64,000 nucleotides of DNA, from NCBI GenBank assembly GCA_001986395.2, contig MQVO02000066.1, forward strand, positions 18,682 to 82,681, in the 5' to 3' direction. The notes beneath the pieces are model-generated. The model searched no databases. It had not been told where the DNA came from and worked only from the letters and a program-made list of their open reading frames with translations. The stretch comes from Irpex lacteus (Eukaryota > Basidiomycota > Agaricomycetes > Polyporales > Irpicaceae). Below are positions 13,611 through 24,186 of the stretch, piece after piece; position 1 is the stretch's first letter; each line of letters starts with the position of its first letter. The translations under genes were made by a program, and so were the position numbers.

Positions 13611-15472
13611 ATGATTCAGGTACTTTCTATTGTGACGCGAGAGGCCCTTTGCGGCTCACTCCTGACGGCTTTCGCCATCGCGATCGCTATCATGCTCGTG
13701 CAGCGCTACCTTACCCGTTTTATCATGTCATACCGATACGCTTCCAAAACGGAAAGTGATGGCGTCCCTTTGTTTACCGGGATGCCATTCGTCGGTTGTC
13801 TGGACTGGGCTTCCCGCCGAAACCAGTTTATCAACGAGTGTCTCTCCATCATCCCTGGCAAGATAATGAGGGTCAAAGCCTCGAGGAAGGTATGTGATCG
13901 CGTCTCGGGGGGTGGAAAGTTCTAACTCTGAAGTCACACTATGTAGCTAAATGTCACTGTGCTGAGCGGTCCTGAAGCTGCATCGGCGTTTTTCAATCAT
14001 AAGGACCTCAGTCTTGATCGCGGATACATGATGATGCTCCCAGAAGTATGTCAAAATCTCCGAGCTCTAGGAGTCGACTGGTGCTGACGACTATCCGTAC
14101 AGAATGTGGACTGGCGAGACGTAGAGGGCATGCCATCCACCCCCAATGGAATTGATCTGACCTCATTTTATTCGCGCTTCAAATTGGTGCTCGGTCCAGA
14201 AAAGCTCAAACAGAGTACGTGTCTTGTGTCTACTGTCAAAGTTAGGTGTCGTAACCATTGATCCAATGCAGGATCTTATCCAGTGCTTCAAAATATCAAT
14301 GATACGTACTCTGCTTTAGGAGAATGTGGTAGTATTGATATATTTCACTTCCATCACGATGTAAGCCATTCAATTCTACTTACTGGTGATATAGGTCCTG
14401 TTCTGAATGCCTCCATCTATACTTAGCTTGTTCTCCAGCTCCTTTTGCGGAATACGCTTCCAGACGAAATCGTAGACGACAACCGAGTCGTTGGTTATGT
14501 CAGCGGGTTATACAATTCTATCGATTCGCCTGGCATTACATGGCTTCCAATATACAATCGCTTGAGAAAGTATTACTACGGTTTCAAGCTTTACCGAGCC
14601 TTGGACAAGAATCTGAAGCAATATCGCGAAGAAAAGTCCGGCGACTATACCGATACTATCAAGGTACTGCTCGATAAAGGAGACGGCATCGAGGGCATTA
14701 TATCTGTAAGTTTTGTTATATGATAGAGATCATACTATAACCCTCCATCTTCCACCTAGTTCGCGATAGGGGCCACTTACGCCGGCCTTCTTAACTCTGC
14801 TCGTCTTATCTCCTGGATTGTAATCCACTTGGCTGTGTACCCAGAATGGAAGGCCAAGATCCTTGACGAAATGCGCAGGCTACTCGATAATTACGATGCT
14901 ACACCAGAGTCCCTGGATCGCATTCCATTTCGGGCTTGGGACACCGACCTACCCCTGCTTGACATGATCGCGAACGAGATTCTTCGCTCGCATGGGCACG
15001 GAATACTGCTCCGACAGAACATTGGTGAAGCCTTTGATCTTGATGGATGCACGATTCCGAAGAATGCTTGCGTCGTATATCCGATGTCAGATGCTCATCA
15101 AAATCCAGAATACTACGGCCCCAAAGCTCAGCAGTTTGGACCAGGGCGCATCGAGGGTACGAGCGACACGAAGCAGCTCAGGTTCGTTGCTTGGGGAAGT
15201 GGTAAGCTATTTCGTCGTCTTTGGGTATTGCACCTTTAATTAATAGTATTCGCTCGCATTCAGGCCGTCACCCCTGTACCGGCAAACACATGGCTCAATT
15301 AATCTACAGACAAGTATTGACGCACCTCCTCACGCGTTTCGACTGCGAAGTTACCGATAAGCTCGGCATTGCGCTTCAAACCCTTCCTCCAGCCGACCAC
15401 AATTCTCTGCATCTCTCTCCGCCGATTGACAAGGCGATTCTATTAAAATACAGTGCTCGGTACAAGAAATGA
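13611..15472 (+). CDS. Cytochrome P450 monooxygenase, P450-B (CYP51/CYP7-like class)
   Basis: Second heme-thiolate monooxygenase, with an N-terminal membrane anchor (about residues 10-32). Seven exons (13611-13889, 13947-14045, 14103-14214, 14272-14360, 14439-14705, 14760-15201, 15264-15472) sum to 1497 bp, coding 498 aa with no break. Landmarks: I-helix region IGATYAG, ExxR as E355-I-L-R358, and heme loop FVAWGSGRHPCTGKHMA with ligand Cys434. The HPCTG heme loop and overall layout recall the CYP51/CYP7/CYP8 side of the family, whose members often act on sterols or bile-acid-like and oxylipin substrates; this is a loose placement. It is unrelated in sequence to P450-A, so the locus supplies two different oxidations. 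Confidence 0.92.
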
Positions 15473-16117
15473 CCGACGACTTGGGCATGGGGGTGTCGAT
15501 GTTTGCCTGGGTCAGTTAGGCTGGATGTCCAAGCGAGTAGGTACTAGAGGAGTGGTTGACATGATATGAATACTTCAGTTGTTCGCTATACTTTCGTTCC
15601 ACAGACGCTCCCAGTGTAAACTATATATATTGGCAGTTTATCATAATTTATTATTTCATGTCATCGGAATCCGCACTCGAGTCTCATAGCACAGCTTCAA
15701 GTTCAACCTCGCGCAGTCCCTCAGGCTGCCACCACGACTCCGACTTCCTGGCGCAGTCAGGAGAGACCACCACCCACCCCGTCCGGGCACCATGAGTCGT
15801 CCGAGCAAATTTGCACGCGTACGAAACGTTCCCCCGATCAGTGAAGTTCTCTCAGGAGAGGAAGAACAGGACTGGATTATAACTGGCTTGAGTGGCTTCT
15901 TTCGATTTGTGGAAAAGTCTACAAATCGAAAGCGCTGCCTGTCAGTGGCACCGTCTGTACACAAAGGTAACGACGCTCTGTGTAGATCCGTCAACCCTTA
16001 GCCTTTTAGCTGCATTAAGTACTGACTGCGAATTAATCACAGCTCATCTGTTTCTGCCGATGGAAGGTCCGCTGCTTCTCCTGCATGCGAAGCACTGACT
16101 TATTTGATTACTCGCTC
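15473..16117. other. Unassigned sequence replacing the 3' end of the helicase fragment
   Basis: In unit 2 the region after the P450 leads into the last helicase exons. Here that portion is replaced by unrelated sequence with open frames on the plus strand (for example 15792-16001) that I do not recognise. Homology to unit 2 resumes near 16118. Confidence 0.4.
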
Positions 16118-16925
16118 CTTGAATCTCGAACGCACTGTGATGAACGACACTCTCGACTAAGAACACTGGCACCCTCGATGCACAGGTGATGTTTAGTCCA
16201 ACATTCTCGCGTTCGCTATACGTATATTAGTTGCGAGATCTAAACATGAGTATTCAGAGGAGAACATACCCATGCAGAAGAAGAACCTGCAGCAACGGAT
16301 TCGCCTTGAATCTCTTAGCCGCATTCTCTTCCCTTTGTTCTCTCAGATGCGTAACGAGAAGATGCCTTCGGGGAGGTCAGATTGGTAGGTTGGAATGAAA
16401 GGTAAGGTGGACGTACCATTAGCTTTGAGAGCGTGTTCGATGACTACGTCGGAGAAGTGGTCAGAAGTATATTAGTACAAACGAATTCATAAACGTACTA
16501 TGTAACGAGTCGGCCCAAGCGGAGAACACGATACTCTTCGCTCCCGGATCAGCGACCTGGATATATAGTAGATGCCTCACTAGCGTCTCGATCTTGCTAT
16601 CATAGCTTCCATGAGCTTCCTCTGGCATGAACTCAATTGTCTCCATTGTTGAAGAATGAATGGCGTTATACTCGATCCTCCGCATCGATTTGGGCAATGG
16701 CTCGTCGTTGACAATTTTTGGGGGAGTGAGCTGCTGAGGGGCCTTCTGATCGACAGCGGATCGTTGCAGCTGGTCTGGTATGATAGGCGTCCTGCAGACG
16801 GGACACGCCTTCCCGTCTTTGCGCCGGGACCAAGCTTTCATACATGACTGAAAAAAGAGGTGAGCAGCTAGCGCTTGCTACCCATGTGTCGCTGTAGCTG
16901 CTCCGGAACTTTGAAACGCAGTGAC
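16118..16925 (-). pseudogene. Truncated SNF2/RING helicase fragment (IRC20/SHPRH-like)
   Basis: Remnant of the gene whose intact C-terminus lies at 63122-64000. It retains the RING end ACPVCRTPI, the helicase C-domain stretch KIETLVRHLLYIQ with DPGAKSIVFSAW, VVIEHALKANG, and a degraded ENVGLNITCAS. It is dead by several criteria: the codon after the ...RI near 16345 is a stop where the intact copy reads IDQNKGKES; a frameshift follows; small insertions change ASRVFLVE and VVHHAFEIQ; the terminal exons are absent; and the upstream end runs straight into the exporter pseudogene. Confidence 0.85.
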
Positions 16926-19270
16926 TGAATGAGAAACACACGGCTGACGCTTGCCGTGTATACATCTATAACCTCAGTTCTCTGCGACGGAGAGAGGGAA
17001 GCAATAACCTCAACACTTTGCATATCTCTGGGAATATCGGGGGTAAGCTTGGAGACCTCTCTCACGAATTCATTGTCACGTACTGCGCCACTAATCCTAT
17101 TGAGTAAAGTCCGCGTGAGAAATGGTACGTCCTGTTGACCATATAAATTGTGATTTATTAACTTACGCGATCCCAATTGAAAGCCCTAGTAATTGAGAAA
17201 AGGTGCAAATCGAAGTCGCTTGCGCGACAAGGTCGGGTTGCGAGGCAAATTCCGCTTGCACGCCCAAGATCTAGCACACCATGACCGCGGATGAGGATGA
17301 AGCCATTGTATAGCTCAAAAGGAGGTGGAGTACACACCGTGTTCTGCAGCGCAGATCCAATTCCTGTCCCGAATAGAATCTGAAAGCCTATCAGCTTGGC
17401 TGTACTCGTCGATGGTTTAACGGTAAACAACATAGCGGCTCCAATGGAGCCTAGTATAGCGGGTGGAAACGCGATGAAGGACCAGTAGTGATGTGTCACC
17501 TAATACCGTGATCGTGTCTCAGAGGGATACTTGAAATGGCCGATATTCAAAATGCTTACGTTGGCTACGGCCCCTGCCACTGCGACGGCTAGATGTAAAA
17601 CTCAGTAAGCTCTACTGGCTGCGTGACTCTGAAAGCACGAACATATGACTCAAGAACTAGACAGTGTTATGTGAGCTATACAAGACTCACATGCGAGGCG
17701 AAACGTACACCATATATGATAGAATGCTGATGCCAGATTTCGTGCTGATGCTCCCTTAACCTGGTAAAAGAACGGCTAGGATTGGAGAGCCGGTAAGAGT
17801 CTATCGTGATTTAACTCATTTAGAAAGGATAATAACCAAGAAATACTGCAAAGCGCACGTCAATTAGGAGTAAATCCAGAGGATAAATACATGGTCGAGG
17901 CTACTGACCGTGCCTATGACAAAGCATATGTAAAGTAGCATCTATGTGGACGATTAACATGTTACCTGTTTAGAAACTATGTACAATGCTCACTGATGCC
18001 AGGCAAGCACACACCTGCGTGCGACGAGTTAACAGTCCCATCAGTAGAAGCGCTCTTTCTCCTTGGCGAGTTTCCCAGATGACAAATAGGCCAGACAGTA
18101 CAGCAGCCTAAATAATCTAGTCAGCGAGAATAATTTGGTTGATTTCACGGCTATAACTTACAACACATAGCAGTACAATGACCGTGAGGGCCGGGTCGTC
18201 CCAGGCCTTTTGGTTACCGCCCCATTGAAGAGGCAAAAGAAGGGCAACGGTGATAGCGATGCTGAACACGCTTCCGAGCCAATCCAGGGAAACTCAACGT
18301 TTCCATCATGGGTCTAAATACACGCTTACATTCTCGTTCAGATCATACCCCGCAGGTTAAAGTATCATAACAACCATGAAGGAGAGACCTCCCCACTAAA
18401 CAGCAGTTATTAGAGAGTAAGCGTGATTTTCACGTTCTAGATTTACCGGAAGATTGATCCCTGTTGTAAGCTACTATTAGTGCGTGCGCCACGTTTGATA
18501 AATTCATCACTCACAAAAGCACCACCTCCAGCTAAGATGCTCTTTTACATGTATGATTAGCCAAGGATGAGCCAATGGAGTATCATATACTAACATACCC
18601 GAGAAAACGCCTCCGAGGAGGAGCCCAATGACACTGCCAAAAGAGCCCAAATATGCCGGCCTTTTGTCCAAGGGAACAATATACTGCAAGTTCACCACGT
18701 TTGGCGGCATAGGAGAAGACGACGGAACATGTAGGGCGGCCCTCAGCTAGAATTGATAACACCGTGACCGCCACATAAATTCCACCTCCGCCAGCACCAG
18801 CAATCACTCGCCCAAATATGAGCAGCTGTATGGTATGTGCCAAGGCGCATATGAGGCTTCCTGCCATAAATACAGCGACAACGACGAGAAGAACGAGTTT
18901 CAAGTTCCCTCATACGATAGCAAGAATTTTGCCGTATAAAAGCATAAGGCCAGCCTGTAAAAAGAGATCGGTACAAAATGCTTGTGACTGAGAGCGAATT
19001 AGATGACTATATGTTACTGACCTGGGCTAAAAAATAGCCACTAGCAATCCAGGACAGTTGCGAGATAGCATCAAAGTCAGATGCTATGGAAGGGAGTGCC
19101 GGCGTGGATATGATCGTCTGCCAGTCCACTGCCATCAAGCTGCTTGCCAAGAGAAAACCGCTGCCTGAAAAACATCAGCGAACCTTGACCGTGACGTGCA
19201 ATCAGTGGGCAGCCTGAGCAAACACATACATCATAATAACAAGCAGACGGGGGCCTTTCACTGTTGCCAT
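16926..19270 (-). pseudogene. Decayed DHA2-type MFS exporter (unit 2 copy)
   Basis: Paralogue of the exporter at 6768-9271, starting MATVKGPRLLVIM at 19270 (a shorter N-terminus than the unit 1 protein). Three lesions are visible. An in-frame TAA at 18357-18359 falls where the intact copy reads LLPAGYD. A deletion of about 18 bp near 18630 turns SIVGPLLGG into a shorter IGLLLGG, destroying antiporter motif C. The C-terminus is lost: after VSRVFLI the sequence turns into helicase fragment at about 16925. Only multiple sequencing errors could rescue it. Confidence 0.85.
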
Positions 19271-20490
19271 CGGTGGTGGTGTTTCCGCTAGTTCCAGTAC
19301 TGCTGGTACAGCATCGAGATTAAAACTTCCGATCCGAGTCTGCCGGCGCCGCCGTGCAGAGCGCGTTATGCGCGTGTAATATAGCTTCCATAGGCGGGGT
19401 TTGAATGTAGTTATCCCAGCCGGGGATACACCCGAGCCTGACTATTGAATGTTCGTCCCAGCACACGACGGATACCTATTCTTTGGTTTTGTCGCAACAG
19501 TACCGGGTTTACGGCTCTTCGAAGATCGGAATGGGCTTCATCATCTCATCGGCGCGCTCACTGATTCGTATTCTGACATTCCAGAAGATCTACTCGCAGG
19601 ATGTTCGAGGCTACAGCGATAGTTCCACGTCCTTGCAATTGCCAGGGGGCAGCGCTGTGCATCGCAACTTTCCCCCCTCCGTAACTGAAGCGTACTCAAG
19701 TGTTGCCTCCCTTCAGCCATATGCTCTCATCTTCAGTTGTCAGTGCGCTCGTCGCGATCTTTGTCGTGTCACGAATCATCAAGTTTCGTGCGGACCAGAA
19801 GGTGAGCAATAACATGCAGAGTAGTTGGTGTGGCGGACGTGGTGAGACTAACAAACAATGCAGAAAGTGCTTGGTCTGCCTGGTCTACACTGTTTGGTCA
19901 CTCCTGCACATCCTATTGGTGCACTATTACCAACTTTCTTCCTCAATCCGGGCCTTTCGTGGCAATGGTACTGGAGAAATCAGAGTACGTTTATTTATTC
20001 AGAATCTCTCAACTAAGTTGACAATTATTCAGTTTATGACCGTGCTGGTGCTACTACCATTTCCGTGCTGGCATGGTTCTTCGGCGACCCAACTATCTAT
20101 ACTACATCTATAGAAGTTGCTCGCCAAATCGTCTCCACTCGTGGCCAATTCGAGAAACCACCTGAAACCACCATGATTACATCGTACGTACACCTCAGCC
20201 CCAAAATAGGTAGTAGCTAAATAGCCACAGGATATGGGGCCCCAACTTGTTCGCTGCAGATGGTGGCGAATGGCGACGCCACCGCCGTATTATGGGTCCG
20301 GCGTTTGGCCCTGACGTGTGCGTCTACCCTGTCCCGCCTCTTTCAATGCGTTTTCTCATTATGTCTTTAGATATGCGCTTGTATGGAAGGAAGCCGCTTC
20401 ACTTTTTGACGATATGGTTGAGGCCGAGAAGTGGGAAAACGAGCCTGTGGTCATTCTTGACCCTGTAAATCAAATTACGACGAAGGTTTG

Positions 20491-20493
20491 TCC
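20491..20493. repeat. Target-site duplication (left)
   Basis: TCC directly before CACTACTCGG. The same TCC follows the right terminus at 58284-58286. Three-base duplications are typical of CACTA/EnSpm insertions. Joining the flanks across one TCC gives a normal-sized intron of about 50 bp. Confidence 0.85.
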
Positions 20494-21312
20494 CACTACT
20501 CGGAACTGACGATTTTTTCGTCCAAAAAATCGCTGGGAAAACTGTCCCCTATCCGTGAGTTTGATGGGCAATTTTGTAATATGTAAAATCACTGCGAAAT
20601 TTACGGTTTTGTGACATTCCTACCTTCCGTAAAATTCTGGATCAAACCATAAGAAAATCTTGAGTTTTTCAGGTGCGAAATTTCACAATCTGTGATGTGG
20701 TTTGTCGAGAGCAAAAACTAGGAAAAAAAAGGTGAGAGCTACGATTTTGCCTTGCCCAAAACCGCTTTAAAATTCACTTGAATATCGTTGGTTTGATGGC
20801 AGTTTTGGCTGACCAAAAGCGGACGGAAAACTCACAGTCCTGACCCCGGAGTTTTCGGCCGAAAAATCATAGGTAAGAATCTGGATTTTAATTGTGATTT
20901 TGTGCCGGAAAAAACGGGGGATTTGTGCATCGGTTTTATCCCAGCACAAACCGTGAAGCAATCTGAATGAAAACCTATGACTTTCTCACACGGTTTGAGC
21001 AAGGAAAAAATCAGTAATAAAACTCAATGGAAAAAGTTTGGTTTGATCACGGTAAAAATCGTAATGAAAAAGCCCTTGGTTTTGGGCTGAGTTTGATATT
21101 CAAAAAAACCGTAGGTCAAAATCGCCAGAAAAACCGAAAGCTCTGTCCTTTGTCCGTTGTCGGTTGTCGAGAGTCATGACTAATTAGCGATTAGTCAACT
21201 GTCCGGAAGCCGGCCCTGGTGCATTAGCAAAAAGAAAGACAAAAAACTACTACGGACAAGATTCGAACCCGCGGTGCAACGCAACAGAGTCCGCGAGCTT
21301 AGCCACTACCCT
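20494..21312 (+). repeat. Left terminal inverted repeat
   Basis: Matches the reverse complement of 57465-58283. The outer part is AT-rich with recurring short words (AAACCG, CGGTTT, AAAATCG) that could be subterminal transposase-binding repeats. It includes a short palindrome at 20511-20532 and TGACTAATT...AATTAGTCA-type dyad symmetry at 21177-21197. Divergence rises at the inner tRNA-like end. Confidence 0.9.
21247..21312 (-). other. tRNA-like (Pol III) module at inner edge of left TIR
   Basis: Read on the minus strand it has an A-box-like TAGTGGCTAAGC, a B-box GGGTTCGAATC (21260-21270 complement) and a T-run after CCGTAGTAG. The cloverleaf is not convincing, so it is a tRNA-derived relic or SINE-like head rather than a tRNA gene. 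Confidence 0.55.
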
Positions 21313-22840
21313 AGGGAGGCTTGGGAAAGGCTACCAAGTATAAATATATCAGCAGAGGAAATATATGATATACTAATAAACCAGCCAATGGGACTATAAT
21401 GGCGGCACAGGACTTCAAGGTGCAACAAGCAACGGCAAGGGGTAACAGTTGTGCTTATTCAGGTGATTTGGCGACTGGTGCTACTGGGGCTGCTTACTAC
21501 TGGATCTAAATAACTGCTACTTCTGAACTTACACTCTTGCATGGGTCTATGCGCTGCTCTGCAACAAACTTGTGCACCCTCCTGCAGAGCTGACGCTCTT
21601 GGAGCCGGTCCGCGGTGGAGAGGGTATAGTGTATGTGCTGTCGACTGGGGAGTAAGATTGAGGTGGCTAAAAGTCAGGTGGCTGATGAGGGGGTGGCTGA
21701 ATCGTTGGCGAGCTTCTCGATGGCCTCTCGTTCGATCCGCAGGTGGACTGGTTTGAAGGTCGAACCGTCTGTCGATTGATTAGGTTAGCTTACGACTTCT
21801 ACAAATATCACAGGCGCGTTCTGTCTGTTTCCTCTACTTTACCGTCCGCTTGAGAAGCGACGATGCTCCCTGTGGCATGAACGGGCCCGCTAAAGCACCG
21901 TAGATGACAATGCACCGATAAGGGGAGTAGGCGGCGTGGATGACCGCGTACGGATGCTGGGGATGCCCGAATGGCGGGGCCGACTTGGGGGGTGCGGCGT
22001 TCATTGCGTATACATATTACATATGGCTGGCGTGGTGGTACGGGGTGTGGCGATGTGAGGGTGGTGTGAGGGTGGTGTGTGGGTGGTGTGTCGCGTACGT
22101 GGTATGTCTGCGCTGTCGAGACATTGAACGTATTGCTGCGTAAGTATGAGTTAGAGAGGCAAAGACAAGTAAGTGCGGAGAAGAAAAGAACATACCGTGA
22201 TCGGCTGTCGCTGCCGCCGGTTCGTCGGCATCGCCGATTGCTTTGCTCGCGACATCCTGGCTTTCGTCGGCCTGGGGACGTCGGTGGACAAGCTGTTACA
22301 AAGGTGCTTGGGCGGTTGCTTATGGCTTTCGTTGGCCGCGGAGGGCTGACGTTGATGTCTGTCCGCCTAGCCAGCAGCATTGCGTTGGACAGTCGTCTTC
22401 CCCCAGGAATCCCGTAATATTCAGATGCTACCGGATCGTGGGTGCGTAATGAGCGAGCTATGGATAGCTGGCCAGACTTTTGTGGCGCACCTATTATCCC
22501 TAATTTCGCTCTCGATGCCCCAGTATCCTGACGCTGGTTCTAAGGCAGATCATCGCTTAGCGAGCGAGCGAGAGGCTTGTATGGTCTTGACCTCGTGTGA
22601 GATGATCCGACGTGGACGGTGTAGGTGGCCTTCCAATGAGCAGAACGGTAGGGCCGAAGGCTGGTAGTCAGCGTACCTAAGCAGTCCAGCAAGGCTTACT
22701 TATACGCACTTTGTAAATACTGTTAAGGCGCCTTCAGGCGTTGCGAGGGGGCAGCAGAGGAGAACGGCGTTTGAGGCAGAGAGAGTTGTAGTAGGTGTGC
22801 GGTCGATTGTGGGAGGCAGACACGCAAACCGTCGCCTAAG
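21313..22840. other. No gene resolved inside the element
   Basis: Open frames exist on both strands (for example minus 21808-22380) but their composition is repetitive and no family or splice chain is visible. It may hold a promoter or decayed cargo. Confidence 0.35.
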
Positions 22841-23865
22841 CTAAGAAGGACAAAGGTCATGCATCACGTGGCATTCGGGAGCTCCGCAGCTTCGGCAGTC
22901 CTTGCCGAACGCCACAAAGGCTTTGCCGTTTCGGGTGTAGGCAACGGTATGCTGGACACTACACTCAACATTCTCAGATAGCCCTTAACGAAACGAATTG
23001 AATATCAACGCATACGTAACACGCCGCCGTAGATACAGAGGCGATGAGCTTTCCAGAACCTGCAGCGGCTCCCGTCCGACCACTTCTCCAACTGTACCAA
23101 GTGCTACCAGCTTCCTCTTCCTGAGCATACCGGTTGCCTGTGTCGGTGGTATCGAGGATGCGTTTAGGGAATGTCCATGGCATCGTCATCTTGGACAGGG
23201 AATTCGGGGTCCGGGGTCGTGTCCATGTAGTCGATGGCAGGCTCGGGCTTCTTGTGCACGCAACCAACCACTTGAATGGTCACAGCGTTCTCGGGGTGAC
23301 TCTCGGTGAGAGAGGGCCCAGACTATGCCAGATCAGTCTGGGGAGGCTCAAAGGACAAACGAGTCTACTCACCGCCGCGTTTCCTTGTGCCAGCTCAACG
23401 CGAGTCTCAACTGCAACTCCCTCCTCCCCAACCCCCGGCGTGACGGGTTGAATAACTTGAAGTAAAAGCTGACCGTTAGCCCCGCTGACAGAACGAATAT
23501 CGACTCTGATAGCCTGATTGTCAACCTATAACCAACAATGAGCACCGAGGCGAGAGAGCAACGACAGCCCTTGAAAGACTTACAACAGCTTCACCCATGG
23601 TGGAATACTTGATTGGTTTGAATGGCGTGTAAAGCAGTGGATCCGGATTGTGGAAGCTGAATGTGATGGTAGTGGATGCTGAAGGAGTTGAGATAGTGAG
23701 GCGACGATGCGACGATTTATGTCTGGGAGGCGTTATTTGGTGCTTGCGATGCGTTGTGGGCGCACAGGCGGCCAGGCGCCGTGGGAAGCCTGCCCCGGAT
23801 AGTTCAATTTTCTTGATGGCGGACCAGCGACTGGTTTCTTCTCTTAGTGTTGCGACTTGGTCCAT
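22841..23865 (-). CDS. Cargo protein of unknown function with a C-terminal Cys/His cluster
   Basis: A multi-exon minus-strand gene is suggested by in-frame splices. The segment ending STMGEAV joins VDNQAIRVDIRSVSG, which continues to RVELAQGNAA; a following exon reads NAVTIQVVGCVHKKPEP. The last exon gives VAYTRNGKAFVAFGKDC followed by RSCGAPECHVMHDLCPS and a stop at 22841, a possible zinc knuckle. The start is uncertain: 23865, or the internal Met in STMGEAV near 23600. The middle exon boundaries are also unresolved. I do not recognise the family. It lies next to the TET/JBP gene in the same orientation. Confidence 0.45.
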
Positions 23866-24186
23866 TCTAGTTGAATCTGTGCAAGCCTATAAGAGTAGTT
23901 GGGCAACTGGCTTGCACGCTGCTTGGCCCTTCATTGCGTTTGAGTAGGGCCCTTGGGTACTCGATTTCTCTGAGAAGCGTCAGCGTACAGAAAACACCTC
24001 TTAAGATCCGTGGATAGCGCTTTCAGGATAGTCTGCTTGTTTCAGTGCTTATTTGAGTAGCAGGCAAAATAACTAGCATGAGGAGAATCTCGACGTCAGT
24101 ACAGGGGCTACTCCCTATCTCTGAAAGAAGTACTTACAAAGGCATGATATTCTGCGGCAATCAATTGATATGTACAGCTATCGCAA

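Larger units (their letters stand above)
6768..16925. repeat. Tandem segmental duplication, unit 1
   Basis: Contains a full exporter, P450-A, P450-B and a truncated helicase fragment in the order and orientations repeated in the next unit. The right boundary is set by the fusion of helicase and exporter sequence near 16925. Exon-by-exon protein similarity between units is high but clearly below identity, so the event is not recent. Confidence 0.85.

Noticed and set aside
21808..22380. 190-codon minus-strand frame in the left part of the element
   Set aside because: Composition is biased (Pro/Arg/Ser/Thr rich) and mirrors a GC-rich repeat-like plus strand; no domain and no splice partners.
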